Assembly (NCBI GenBank): GCA_025057315.1
Contig: JANWXW010000153.1
Coordinates: 1-64,000, forward strand
DNA length: 64,000 nucleotides
Origin: Myxococcota bacterium
GTDB lineage: Bacteria > Myxococcota_A > Polyangia > Palsa-1104 > JAEUJZ01
Reading direction: 5' to 3'
In this document: positions 23,744-33,090 of the stretch, piece by piece
How the letters are laid out: each line of letters starts with the position of its first letter
Numbering within the stretch: position 1 is the stretch's first letter
Notes under the pieces: model-generated
Told to the model about the DNA's origin: nothing
Seen by the model: only the letters and a program-made list of their open reading frames with translations
The model's database searches: none
Made by a program: the position numbers and the translations under genes

Positions 23744-25570
23744 TCAGCGTGGCGAGCGGCTGCCGCGGGAGCCCGCCTCGCCACAGAGATGGGCCACGAT
23801 GCGGTGATTGCCGAGCGGGGCGTGGCGGGGGATTTCCACCTCCGCATGCAAGGCGCCGCTGGCATCTGCCCGGGTCCGCCCCAGCGGCATCATCCCATCC
23901 GCTGTATCCAGAAACAAGCAGACCTCCAGCTCAGCCGGCGACCCACCCGCCACCTCCACCTGGCCGGTGACAGGGAGCAGGGCACCCCGGTAGACGCCCC
24001 GGCCCGCGCCCCGGGGGATGGAGACGGTGAGGCGGGTCGGCGTCAGCCGCTGCCCCGGTGAATCCGGCCGGGCATCGCGCGGCCATGCTGGCTCGTCCTG
24101 TACCGGCTCGTGCTGGGGTGCCTGTGGGCTCTCCGCCCTCATGCTCCTCCCCCCGCTCATGCTCGTGCCCGCGCTTGCACCCATCATGGCCTCCGGGCCC
24201 TGGGTGCGGGCACCCAACGACTTCCCACCCCCGCTCGGGCCCGCCTCCGCGCTTGCACCCTGTCCCCTCGCTGCCCCCTGCCCGCCCTGTCCTGCCCCGC
24301 CCGCCTCGTGCCTGACCTCCAGCGCTGACCTGCTCTGGGCCTGCTCGGCGCGAACAAAGGCCGGCGGCCGCGGCAGTGGATCCTGCCCCCCCTCGGGGTA
24401 GGCAATCTTGTCCTCGGCGTCGAGCACCCGCGCCTCCAGGGGAGCGCCTCCTAGGTGCACCCGCCGCCAGTAGCCCGACGGGGCCTGGCCACGCTCCAGC
24501 ACGGGCACAAAGACCTCGGCAAAGACGTGCACCTCGTTTTCCACATAGCGAGCCGGCAGGCCAGCACCCAGGGCGGTGATGACAAAGGCGTAGGCCCGGT
24601 GCCGGCAGGCGCCGCGCTGCTCCAGCGCCAGGTCCAAGTACGTAGAGCCTCGCTGCCCGCGCAGCGGCCCCACCTCGAACGCACGGAAGTAGGCCACCAG
24701 CCGCTCCAGCACGGGGATGAGCTCGTTCTCAGCGGCGACAGCAAGACCGATGTGCCGCAGCACGCGGTCGGCATGGCGCTGCACGGCCCGGGGCAACAAC
24801 GGACGCAGCTGCTCAGGGACATCGCGCAGCCGTGGGCGCGCAGCACCGGGGGGAAGAAGCGGCCCGGCAAAATACCGACGGGGCGCCTCCATCAGGAAGA
24901 GCACCCGGTGGCGCCCGCCCTTCCCATCGGCAGCCGCGACGTAGAGGCTGTCCGCGCCATCGCGGAAGAAGCGCAAGGCGCGGGGCGGCACCGCCTCGTA
25001 CGCCAGCAGGCGAGCGCCGGCTGCTGGCGTCGGCAGAGGCACCGGCCGACCCTCCGCCAGCTCGATGACGACATCGCCATAAAAGGGATCGTATCCCTGC
25101 GACAGGCGCGCGTCTGCGGTCATCAGGGTCAGCAGGCGACCGTCCCGCAACGTCAGCGTCTCGTCAGCCTGGACGGCGTCGAGCACGGACATGCGCTTAA
25201 AGGGGTAGACGGCCGGGTTGAAGACCTCGTGATAGACCCGCGCTTCTGTCGGAAGCACCTCGGTCATGCGATCGGGAGCGACATGCAGACGGCGAATGGA
25301 AGGTGGCTCTCCGCTCGCTGGAACGCCCCTTCCGAGGCCAGGCAGCCCCGATGCCATGGGCAGCTGGCGAGGTTCCTCACCCCCTGGTGGACGGCGTCCT
25401 GGGGCACGCACGAGCCTCCCGTCCAGCACCACCGCCTCGGGAAGGTCACCGATGCCGGTGCGACAGATGCCATCCTCGCAGCGCAGCCTCGGCACCTCGA
25501 CGGGCTCGTGGAGCACTGGGGCCGCCACAGCGGCGCCGCTTAGAAGCACTCCCAGCACCCCGCGCACCAT
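23744..25570 (-). CDS. Secreted transglutaminase-like protein
   Basis: This 608-residue protein starts MVRGVLGVLLSGAAVAAP, a Sec signal peptide. After a beta-rich N-terminal half, a transglutaminase/papain-like core appears: RGACRHRAYAFVITALGAGL supplies the catalytic Cys in the RxGxCRH context, and VENEVHVFAEVFVP supplies the His and following acidic residue. A Gly/Ala/Pro/Ser-rich linker separates this from a C-terminal beta-sandwich segment (VEVAGGSPAELEVCLFLDTA) that may be an Ig-like module. It is expected to act in the periplasm or outside, on protein side chains or peptidoglycan. It begins 8 nt after the stop of the sensor gene and closes a four-gene operon. Confidence 0.72.
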   Translation of the reverse strand: MVRGVLGVLLSGAAVAAPVLHEPVEVPRLRCEDGICRTGIGDLPEAVVLDGRLVRAPGRRPPGGEEPRQLPMASGLPGLGRGVPASGEPPSIRRLHVAPDRMTEVLPTEARVYHEVFNPAVYPFKRMSVLDAVQADETLTLRDGRLLTLMTADARLSQGYDPFYGDVVIELAEGRPVPLPTPAAGARLLAYEAVPPRALRFFRDGADSLYVAAADGKGGRHRVLFLMEAPRRYFAGPLLPPGAARPRLRDVPEQLRPLLPRAVQRHADRVLRHIGLAVAAENELIPVLERLVAYFRAFEVGPLRGQRGSTYLDLALEQRGACRHRAYAFVITALGAGLPARYVENEVHVFAEVFVPVLERGQAPSGYWRRVHLGGAPLEARVLDAEDKIAYPEGGQDPLPRPPAFVRAEQAQSRSALEVRHEAGGAGQGGQGAARGQGASAEAGPSGGGKSLGARTQGPEAMMGASAGTSMSGGRSMRAESPQAPQHEPVQDEPAWPRDARPDSPGQRLTPTRLTVSIPRGAGRGVYRGALLPVTGQVEVAGGSPAELEVCLFLDTADGMMPLGRTRADASGALHAEVEIPRHAPLGNHRIVAHLCGEAGSRGSRSPR

Positions 25571-25578
25571 GAGGCTGC

Positions 25579-27534
25579 TCAGCGGTTTACCGGCGTGGCC
25601 TTCAGCGCAGCCTTGCCGTCCTTGATGTATACATGGAAGCGCACGGTCCGACACTTGTGTTGCCGCATGATCTGCTCGCGGCTCTGACGCAGCTTGTGCG
25701 CAAACTTATCGTAGGTTAAGCCCTCGATAGGCTCATTGCAGCGCTGCTTGGTAACGATGAACTCCTGATACGTGCGGCGAAACGATGCCTCTAGATCTTC
25801 TTCCTCCTCCGTGGGCGCGCGGCTGAGGGCAGTGATCTCGTCTGCTAGGTCCGGTGGCATGGAGGCAGCACCCAGGTGCAGCTCCGCGGCGGGTGAGCCG
25901 GTTGCGGCCCGGCGCAGGGCAAAGGACACCGGGCGGGCGGGGGCACCCGAGACCGGCGGACCCAGCGCCTGCTCGAGGGCGGCCTGCACCACATTCGGCG
26001 GGATGTCCTGCACAGTGGGCTGCTCCAGCGGCGTAAGGTGAGGGGGGGGCCACTCTGCCTCCGGCGTCCGGTCCACGAGCGTTTTCGCCGAGGCTGCTTC
26101 CACAGGCGGAGGTTCGCCTCCCATGTGCCACGAACTCGAGGGAGCCGTGGGCGCCGAGCGCTCCAGCGGCGAGTGGATACCGCCGCCCAGCCGCGCTGAC
26201 TCGTCCGCGCCGGCCCGGCGTGGCGTGACTGCGCTCGGTGGGAACAGCTGCGGGACCGTGTCCGACGAGGAAAACGGGACAGAGGGGGGCCGTTGCTCCA
26301 CGAGACCCGGGGCGCTCGCAGACAGCGCGGGGCCAGCCCCCGAAGCTATGGGAAGGCCGGCGACATCAGTTGCTGGTGCCGAGACAGACGGGCCGGTTCC
26401 TTCGGCCTGTTTCGCCGGCGCCTCTGCGAGGCCAGCACGGAGCGCAGCATTGATGGACACGCACAGCTCGCGAAACCTACCGCGGTAGCGTGACTCATCG
26501 AGGTGAGCAGGCGGACGGCGGGCGATCTCATGGAGCTCGCCCACTAGACGCGAACATGGCCCCTCCCCCTCCACGTGTAGGAGCGCCAGCCCGATGAAGA
26601 GCGCCCCCAAAATGGCTGCCACCGCCACAGCGAGCTGCCACATCGGCACATCTCGCTCGGCCACAGCGGCCATCAGACTGGTCAGCACCGAGCGCAGGGT
26701 CCCCCCTTCCGTTGCGCTCATGATGAGGCCCATGACCAGGCCTCGGGCCGCGGCATCGCCGGGCAGCCCGACCAATACCGCCATCTCCGCCCCGCCGCGG
26801 AGGGACAGAGGTGCGCTCCGACCGCCCCCTTGGAGCGCCGGTGCATTGCGGATAGCAAACTGGAGCAACTCAGCCGGCACTGCCTCCCGCGGTCGCGAGC
26901 TGGCCAGTATCTTGCCCGCCCCCATGAAGACCACATCCATTCCGATCGCGGCGTGAAGCTGCGCAGCCAGCTCATCGCCCACCGACTGGCCAAGAATGAT
27001 GGCTCCGACGTAGCGGTCTTTCAGGGGCCCAATGACCGGCGCAGCCGCCATACGGTATAGGACCCCACCCTGGAGCCACAGGTCGTCCAGGCGGTAGCCG
27101 CGCACTGCACCCTCGACCAGCGGGTAGCCACTGATGAGGTCGCGGTGCAGCGCCTCGTCTCGCCCGACGCGTGCCAGCACCCGGCCCGATGGGTCCGTAA
27201 GGAGCACAAAGGATAGCCGTAGCGCCTCAGCGGCTTTGCGAATGTGCTGCTGCAGTGTCCGGTGAAGCAGCTCCGGCTCCGCCTGGCCACGCAGGTTCTC
27301 CTCCAGGCTGGCGGCAAGCGCGGCATCGCTAGCCAGCTGTGCTGCGGTGTCCATCCACAGCCGCGCGCTGTTGGCCAGCAGCAGGGTCGCCGATTGCTGC
27401 GCCAGGTCCAGGCGGCTCTGCACGCTGCCCGCCACCGAGCGCCGCACCTGCGCCGGAGACAGCAGCACCGCGAGCAAGAGCAAGCCACCAACCAGGGTCA
27501 GAACGAACAGCCAGAGCCGGGTCAGCAGCATCAT
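25579..27534 (-). CDS. MXAN_5187-like membrane sensor with dCache-type extracellular domain
   Basis: The 651-residue protein begins MMLLTRLWLFVLTLVGGLLL, a membrane anchor, and has a second membrane helix around residues 300-322 (WQLAVAVAAILGALFIGLAL). The loop between them has the SVAGSVQSRLDLAQQSAT helix and LTDPSGRVLARVG and GAVRGYRLDDLWLQGGVLYR pieces of a double-Cache sensor. The cytoplasmic part is a Pro/Ser-rich linker ending in a conserved domain: FRRTYQEFIVTKQRCNEPIE, LTYDKFAHKLR and CRTVRFHVYIKDGKAALKAT. I recognise this as the MXAN_5187 C-terminal domain known from myxobacteria. The ligand is unknown. ATG 27534 is preferred over a GTG at 27576 that would overlap the upstream gene. 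Confidence 0.75.
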   Translation of the reverse strand: MMLLTRLWLFVLTLVGGLLLLAVLLSPAQVRRSVAGSVQSRLDLAQQSATLLLANSARLWMDTAAQLASDAALAASLEENLRGQAEPELLHRTLQQHIRKAAEALRLSFVLLTDPSGRVLARVGRDEALHRDLISGYPLVEGAVRGYRLDDLWLQGGVLYRMAAAPVIGPLKDRYVGAIILGQSVGDELAAQLHAAIGMDVVFMGAGKILASSRPREAVPAELLQFAIRNAPALQGGGRSAPLSLRGGAEMAVLVGLPGDAAARGLVMGLIMSATEGGTLRSVLTSLMAAVAERDVPMWQLAVAVAAILGALFIGLALLHVEGEGPCSRLVGELHEIARRPPAHLDESRYRGRFRELCVSINAALRAGLAEAPAKQAEGTGPSVSAPATDVAGLPIASGAGPALSASAPGLVEQRPPSVPFSSSDTVPQLFPPSAVTPRRAGADESARLGGGIHSPLERSAPTAPSSSWHMGGEPPPVEAASAKTLVDRTPEAEWPPPHLTPLEQPTVQDIPPNVVQAALEQALGPPVSGAPARPVSFALRRAATGSPAAELHLGAASMPPDLADEITALSRAPTEEEEDLEASFRRTYQEFIVTKQRCNEPIEGLTYDKFAHKLRQSREQIMRQHKCRTVRFHVYIKDGKAALKATPVNR

Positions 27535-27547
27535 CCGAGGCTGCGGC

Positions 27548-28279
27548 TCATGAGGAAGGGCGGCGCCAGGGGGCACCTGGATCGCCCCCTGACAAGGGAG
27601 AAGGAAGGGTAGCCCTTAGGTGGAGCTCGGCGCCCTGCTCGCCCACCTGGAGGAGCTGCTCCGCCTGCCAGCTACCACGCCAGAACAGCCGAGCCTGGTA
27701 ACGGCCCTCCGGAACGTCCATCTGGAAGTTCCCCTCTGGCTCCACGCGGGCGAAGAAGCCCCGCTCGATCACCAGCACGGCGCCGGTCATGTGGGCATAC
27801 TCTTGGCTGTGCAGCAGGTACTCGCCCGGCCGGACCAGGGTGAGCGTGGCGTGCGCCCCCGGCGCCAGGGTCTGGGGAGGAATCTTGTCAGCACAGCTGG
27901 TGCACAGGAGCACATGGGGCACCTTGTCCTCATTGCGCAGAGCGAGCGGCGTGCCTGGTGGAATCACGCTCACCGGGGGATGAAAGCGCAGCCCGACCAG
28001 ACGCAGCTCGTGGCGCTGGGCCTGCCGCCGGGCCTCGGCCTCCAGCTGGGCGGCACCTGGCGTGCCAGATGGAACCAGCACCACCACGGCCTCGGCGCGC
28101 ACATCGAACAGAGGCGGCGCGATGGGCAGCACGCCGTTGGGCACTCGCCAAAATGCCCCCTGCCGCAGCGTGCCCCCCTTGACCTCGTCCGGAAACCGCA
28201 CCGTGCCGCGCACCAGGGCAGCTTCGGCCACCAGCGGAGCACACGCGATGAGCACAGCGCCTAGGATGCCTAGGGTCAT
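27548..28279 (-). CDS. Exported cupredoxin-like protein
   Basis: This 243-residue protein starts at ATG 28279, which overlaps the stop of the glycosyltransferase gene (ATGA), and begins with signal peptide MTLGILGAVLIACAPLVAEA. The middle resembles a cupredoxin/plastocyanin-like barrel: PVSVIPPGTPLALRNEDKVP, HVLLCTSC, then TLTLVRPGEYLLHSQEYAHM, with candidate metal ligands H, C, C, H and M. The last 65 residues look like a carboxypeptidase-regulatory or similar beta-sandwich (FFARVEPEGNFQMDVPEGRY). It probably binds copper or acts as a periplasmic structural protein. The neighbouring sensor and transglutaminase suggest an envelope role. Confidence 0.68.
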   Translation of the reverse strand: MTLGILGAVLIACAPLVAEAALVRGTVRFPDEVKGGTLRQGAFWRVPNGVLPIAPPLFDVRAEAVVVLVPSGTPGAAQLEAEARRQAQRHELRLVGLRFHPPVSVIPPGTPLALRNEDKVPHVLLCTSCADKIPPQTLAPGAHATLTLVRPGEYLLHSQEYAHMTGAVLVIERGFFARVEPEGNFQMDVPEGRYQARLFWRGSWQAEQLLQVGEQGAELHLRATLPSPLSGGDPGAPWRRPSS

Positions 28280-29736
28280 ACAATATGTGGCCGGTCGCTC
28301 CACTTTGGGATTAATTTAGTATAGTTAGCCGCTTTGGCGGCGTCAAATGAGCGAGATACAACCACCAGGGCCAGCGTCCCCCATGCGGCGCCGTGCTGCA
28401 GAAAGCGGGCCCAGGTCGGCTCGTGCCAGCCCCCTCCAGTGAGCCAGCTTTCCAGAGGCAGGTAGGCAAGCGGCGCCAGCGCACACAACACCAGCACCGG
28501 CGGTGCTGCCGCGGGCCACAGCGGGCACAAGGCCAGAGCCCACAACAGATACCAGGGGTGCAGAACCGGCGTAAGCAGCAGAGAGGCACCCGTGAACACC
28601 AGGGCTCCCTCGGCCGGACCCAGCCAGCGCAAAGAGCCGCGCACGAGCCAGAGGCCCAGGCCCAGCAGGATCGCGGCCACCGCAGCGCGTGCCAGCACCG
28701 CTGCCAGCTCGTCCGGAAAGACCGTGTCCCGATCGCGTCCGGTGATGACCCGTGCCAGCCTGTGCCACGCCCAGGGCTCATGGTGGGGGGGCGGATAGAG
28801 CCGTGCCACCACTGCCTCAGAGGCCGCATACACCAGGGCGAAGGCGCCATCGTTGGCGCGCCACCGCCGGCCATACTCGCCCAGGCTCCCCATGAGCCGG
28901 GTGCCAGCGCTCAGGTGGGGTGCGAGCAGCAGCAGCACAGACAGGGCCGCAGCCGCGACAAACCGCCCCCGGTCCCGCCGTCGCAACGCGGCTGGAAGCA
29001 GCGCCACAGCCAGGGGCTTGGCCAGCAACGCCACGCCCCACAGCACGCCACTGGCTAGCGGCCTCTGCCAAAGCAGCAGCGTGGCCATGCATGGCGCCAG
29101 GGCGAGCGCCTCGGTGTGTGCATTGTGCGCGAGCTCCAGGGCGCACAGCGGCGACCAGCCCCACAGCGCTGCCCATCGTAGGTCCTGGCCCCGCTGCCGG
29201 CACAGGCGGACAAGCAGCCCCAGCGTGAGCAGATCCGCTGCGGCCACCACTGCCTTCCAACCCCACAGTCCTCCCAGCGCCACACCGGCGCGGAAGCCGA
29301 GTTGCAGGGCCGGGGGATAGATGGTGGGAAGGTGGCGGTTGTTGATGGCGGCGTGCAGCGTGGGCCGGGCGGCCCGTACCTCGGCATAGATGGGATCGTC
29401 GGGCGGCCCTGCATAGGGGCTGATCCCGCGACGCCCTACCTCGCCGTCCCACAGGTAGCGGACATGGTCGTCCGAGTGGCGCGGCGGCAGCAGCCAGCCG
29501 GGCAGGCGGACAAGGAGCGCAACCGACAGCAGCCAGCCCAGCGCCCGCCGCGGCATCCGGCTCCGGGCGATGATCGCCGCACTGGCCATCCAGCACAGCC
29601 CCGCCAGCAACAGCAGGCCCAGGTGGATGCGGAGACGGGCGGGCAGGTCCTGCGACAGCCATGCCGCCGCCCCGGACAGCAGGCAGGTCAACAGGCCGAG
29701 TGCAGGCCAGGCCCAGCCGCCGAGGCATCCAGGCAT
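28276..29736 (-). CDS. GT-C fold membrane glycosyltransferase (GT87/DUF2029-like)
   Basis: The 486-residue protein has about 10-12 predicted membrane segments. Early in the chain the loop PPRHSDDHVRYLWDGEVG supplies paired acidic residues, the usual catalytic motif of GT-C transferases that use polyprenyl-phosphate sugars. HNAHTEALALAP and LHPWYLLWALAL are further conserved-type blocks of the GT87/mannosyltransferase group. It would add a sugar to a lipid or protein acceptor on the outer face of the inner membrane. The start MPGCLGG at 29736 is chosen because the sequence upstream is not membrane-like. It is the first gene of the operon. The sugar and acceptor are unknown. Confidence 0.72.
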   Translation of the reverse strand: MPGCLGGWAWPALGLLTCLLSGAAAWLSQDLPARLRIHLGLLLLAGLCWMASAAIIARSRMPRRALGWLLSVALLVRLPGWLLPPRHSDDHVRYLWDGEVGRRGISPYAGPPDDPIYAEVRAARPTLHAAINNRHLPTIYPPALQLGFRAGVALGGLWGWKAVVAAADLLTLGLLVRLCRQRGQDLRWAALWGWSPLCALELAHNAHTEALALAPCMATLLLWQRPLASGVLWGVALLAKPLAVALLPAALRRRDRGRFVAAAALSVLLLLAPHLSAGTRLMGSLGEYGRRWRANDGAFALVYAASEAVVARLYPPPHHEPWAWHRLARVITGRDRDTVFPDELAAVLARAAVAAILLGLGLWLVRGSLRWLGPAEGALVFTGASLLLTPVLHPWYLLWALALCPLWPAAAPPVLVLCALAPLAYLPLESWLTGGGWHEPTWARFLQHGAAWGTLALVVVSRSFDAAKAANYTKLIPKWSDRPHIV

Positions 29737-30002
29737 CTCGCCCCTAAGGGTTGGTGATATCGGGAGGCTATTCGCACAAGCCAAGCCCCCGCGTCTCGCC
29801 CTCTGGCCCCGTGGCACACCACAGCCCCCTCTCGGCTCCCCGAGACCAGCGAGTCGCTACCACGGAAAGGGAACCCTGTCGCGCAGGGCATGCAGGCCAG
29901 CCCCCCTTGGAGCGACCCAGGTCCGCCACCCGCCTCCGCCGCGATTCGCCCGGGACCTGCTCTGTCATGGCTCCTGTCCACCGGCTGCCTGGGGGCCAGG
30001 CG
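29737..30002. other. Intergenic region between the EF-G-like gene and the envelope operon
   Basis: No gene was seen. Just after the stop of the EF-G-like gene is a perfect 6-bp stem (GCCTGG/CCAGGC, 29987-30001, 3-nt loop) without a T-run, a weak terminator candidate. The remaining sequence upstream of 29736 must hold the promoter for the leftward four-gene operon; no consensus is clear. Confidence 0.35.
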
Positions 30003-32084
30003 TTATTCTTCCTCCTCCTCGACCTGTTTGCTGGCTGCGATGACCTTTTCAGCCAGATGGGCTGGCATCTCCTCGTAGTGGGACATCTCCAGGCTGAAGC
30101 TACCGCGACCCCCGGTGGCCGAGCGCAAAAACGCCGAGTAGTCCAGCGACTCGGCCATGGGGATGACGGCCTTGACCACCTGATTGCGCCCGTGCGCCTC
30201 CATGCCAGCGATGCGCGCCCGCCGGTTGTTGAGGTCGCCGATCACCGCGCCCATGGTCTCCTCCGGGACGACGACCTCGATTTTCATGTAAGGCTCCAGG
30301 AGCACTGGCTGTGCCTGCTTGAAGGCAGCCATGAACCCCTTGCTACCGGCCATCTCGAAGGACCGCGAGTCGCTGTCCACGTCGTGGTATTTGCCATCAT
30401 AGAGCGTGACCTTGATGTCGGTGCAGGGGTAGCCCGCAATGCCGCCGCGGGCCATGCGGTCGCGGATCCCCTTCTCCACCGAGGGGATGAACTGCCGGGG
30501 GATGGCCCCGCCGACAATGGCATCCTCGAAAATCAGGCCGGAGCCGCGGGGGGCTGGCTCCATGTGGATGTAGCACACGCCAAACTGGCCCTTGCCACCG
30601 GTCTGCTTCTTGTGCTTGCCCTCGACGTTGCGAGCGCGACCGCGGATCGTCTCCAGATAAGGGATGCGCGGCGGCCGCAGTTCCACCTCTACGCCTGCCC
30701 GGCGCAGCTTGTCCAGGGTGGCCTCGATGTGCACCGGTCCGCAGCCGCCCAGAAGCAGTTCCTTGCTGGACTGATCGTGCTCGATGCGCAGCGCGATGTC
30801 CTCTTCTGCAATATCGTGTAGCTTCTGCGACAGCCTCGCTTCATCCGTCTTGGCCTTGGGGTGCAGCGCGTAGCGCACCACCGGCGCCGGCACCTGGGGC
30901 GGTGGAAAGATCACTGGGTCCTTCTCATCGGCCAGGGTGTCGCCCGTGCGCGTGGCCTTAAGCTTGGCGATGCCGACGATATCGCCCGGGAAGGCCTCCG
31001 GCACGGTGTGCCGCTTGCCCGGCGAGAACACATACAGCGGCCCGATGCGCTCGGCCTTGTCCTGCGTGGCGTTGTACACCTGCGCATCGGCCTGGAGCTT
31101 TCCGGATATTACGCGCACCACGGCCATCTTGCCCACCTCGGAGGGCAGCACTTTGAAGACGTAGGCCGACAGCGGACCATCTGCCCTGGGCGCGCGCGCG
31201 ACGGGCTCGTCGCTCCTGTTCTTGCCAGTGCGCACTCGTCCCTCAGCGGCCGGGGGCAACAGCTGCACGATGCGCTCCAAGAGCGGCTGGATGCCGCGGT
31301 TCATCGTGGCCGATCCGCACAGCACGGGGAAAAGCTGCTGCGTGCGCACGGCCTTCTTCAGGCCCTCTAGCAGCTCGGCATCGCTGAGCGTGCCAGCGTC
31401 GAAGAAGCGGGTCATCAGGTCGTCGTCCGAGGCAGCCACCGCCTCGATGAGCTTCTCACGCGCCGCTTGCGTCGCCGCCTGCAGCTCGGCCGGAACCTCG
31501 CTGCTGTGCACCTCGCGCCCGTCTTCGGAAAAGCGCAGCGCGCGGTTGGCCACAAGGTCAATGACGCCGGCAAAGCTCGCCTCCCGTCCGATGGGCAAGG
31601 TGATGGCTGCGGCCTTGTCTGACAGAAGCTTCTGCACCTGATCTAACACGCCATCGAAGTCAGCGCGCTCGCGGTCCATCTTGTTGATAAAGACCATGCG
31701 TGGCAGGCCGAGCTGGTCGGCCTCGTGCCAGGTCTTTTCCGTGTAGACCTGCACGCCGTCCGAAGCGCCGATGACGGAGATGGCCGCATCAGCGGCCCCG
31801 AGCGCGATCAGGCTGTCCACCAAGAAATCGCCCTGGCCGCTGGTGTCGATTAGGTTAATCTTGCTCTTTTGCCACTCCAGCATCGCGATGTGCGGGTAAA
31901 TCGTTCCCTTGCGCTTCCTCTCCTCAGGCTCCGTGTCGAGGCTGGAGGTCTCGTCATCGACGCGGCCCAGACGGGTCACCGCCCGGGTGTCGAAGAGCAT
32001 CGCTTCCCCCAGCGAGGTCTTACCGGCACCGCCGTGCCCGATGAGTGCTACATCCCGAATGTCCGCCTCGCTGTAACTACGCAT
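30003..32084 (-). CDS. EF-G-like translational GTPase
   Basis: This 693-residue protein has the EF-G domain order. The G domain has P-loop GHGGAGKT at 16-23, switch region KGTIYPHIAMLEW, DTSGQGDF in place of the DTPGHxDF motif, and the NKMD guanine signature. Domain II, an EF-G domain III/IV region with GGKGQFGVCYIHMEP, and a C-terminal EF-G domain V follow (MEVVVPEETMGAVIGDLNNR-like). The altered DTPGH motif and the Glu-rich C-terminal tail mark it as a second-type EF-G (EF-G2-like) rather than the canonical fusA product. ATG 32084 has GGAGG 12 nt upstream. It faces the TPR gene divergently. Confidence 0.85.
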   Translation of the reverse strand: MRSYSEADIRDVALIGHGGAGKTSLGEAMLFDTRAVTRLGRVDDETSSLDTEPEERKRKGTIYPHIAMLEWQKSKINLIDTSGQGDFLVDSLIALGAADAAISVIGASDGVQVYTEKTWHEADQLGLPRMVFINKMDRERADFDGVLDQVQKLLSDKAAAITLPIGREASFAGVIDLVANRALRFSEDGREVHSSEVPAELQAATQAAREKLIEAVAASDDDLMTRFFDAGTLSDAELLEGLKKAVRTQQLFPVLCGSATMNRGIQPLLERIVQLLPPAAEGRVRTGKNRSDEPVARAPRADGPLSAYVFKVLPSEVGKMAVVRVISGKLQADAQVYNATQDKAERIGPLYVFSPGKRHTVPEAFPGDIVGIAKLKATRTGDTLADEKDPVIFPPPQVPAPVVRYALHPKAKTDEARLSQKLHDIAEEDIALRIEHDQSSKELLLGGCGPVHIEATLDKLRRAGVEVELRPPRIPYLETIRGRARNVEGKHKKQTGGKGQFGVCYIHMEPAPRGSGLIFEDAIVGGAIPRQFIPSVEKGIRDRMARGGIAGYPCTDIKVTLYDGKYHDVDSDSRSFEMAGSKGFMAAFKQAQPVLLEPYMKIEVVVPEETMGAVIGDLNNRRARIAGMEAHGRNQVVKAVIPMAESLDYSAFLRSATGGRGSFSLEMSHYEEMPAHLAEKVIAASKQVEEEEE

Positions 32085-32229
32085 CGTGTATGGTCCTCCG
32101 AAGGGGGCAAAGAAGTGGGAGACCAATGACAGCCGCACAGGGTGCCAGAGCCCGCGGCCGTTGGCTAGCCCCTAAATCCAGGCGTCGACCAGACCACCAC
32201 AGGCCGCGGTCCGTGCCTAGGTTCTGGCC

Positions 32230-33078
32230 ATGGACATCAGCCTGGTCGACCCTGTCCGTCCCTGCCTGGTAAATGCGGTCCCACCGGCCACTGCCCGAGA
32301 GGTTGCCGCTGCGGCCGAGGAGCTGCGTGGCCGCGGTGCCCTGTTGCGTGCCGCGACCCTGTGCCAACACGCCGCCGAACAAAGGGGTGGCAGCCTGTAC
32401 TTTACCGCTGGCAAGGCCCTGTGCCATGCGGGCCTGCTGCCCGAAGCCGAAGCAGCCCTGCGCCGCTACCTTCGCGAGGCCGCGGACCGTCCGCCCGCCC
32501 CCGGCGATGATCCCGAGGCCTCAGCCGAAGCCGCCCGCCACCTGTTGGGCCGTGTAGCCATGCTGGACGGCCAGCTTCGCCTTGCGGAGCGATGGCTGCG
32601 CGCTGCCCTGGCCGGGGCCGAGGGGGAGGCACGCGTGCCCCTGCTGTGCGATCTCGCCCGCGTCTGGCTCCGCGACGGTCGCGTGGACCGAGCAGTCGCA
32701 GTGCTGGGGATGCTGTGCCGGCACGGCGGACGCGAGATCTGCCTGCTGGGAGCCGAGGTGGCCATGATGCTGGGGTTGCCCGATCGCGCCGCGACCCTGT
32801 GCCGCGCCGCTCTGGACCCCCAAGGCCGTGATGACCGTGCCGCGGCCTTGCTGGCCACGCTTCTTCTCCGGCAGGATCCGGCCAACCCTGCCCCCGCGCT
32901 CGCCCTGCTGCCCCTGCTACCCGGGCGCCGCTTTGACACCTTGGCCGTCCGCCTGTGCCTGCTCCGGCTGGGTGGTCAAGTCCCGGAGCCGGCGGAAAAC
33001 GTCGGCGCCGCGGCCGCAGCTGCGGCAGAGCTCCTGGAGGCGCTGCGCACCGAACCGCTGCCCATCCCTCTCCTATGA
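32230..33078 (+). CDS. TPR-like protein of unknown function
   Basis: This 282-residue, Ala/Leu/Arg-rich protein is composed of tetratricopeptide-like helix pairs: GALLRAATLCQHAAEQRGG, LYFTAGKALCHAGLLPEAEA, HLLGRVAMLDGQLRLAERWL and CDLARVWLRDGRVDRAVAVL. TPR domains mediate protein-protein contacts. No signal peptide or catalytic motif appears. It lies 12 nt upstream of rsmD and probably shares its transcript, although the start has no obvious Shine-Dalgarno. A role cannot be assigned. Confidence 0.65.
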   Translation: MDISLVDPVRPCLVNAVPPATAREVAAAAEELRGRGALLRAATLCQHAAEQRGGSLYFTAGKALCHAGLLPEAEAALRRYLREAADRPPAPGDDPEASAEAARHLLGRVAMLDGQLRLAERWLRAALAGAEGEARVPLLCDLARVWLRDGRVDRAVAVLGMLCRHGGREICLLGAEVAMMLGLPDRAATLCRAALDPQGRDDRAAALLATLLLRQDPANPAPALALLPLLPGRRFDTLAVRLCLLRLGGQVPEPAENVGAAAAAAAELLEALRTEPLPIPLL

Positions 33079-33090
33079 TATACATGCTCA

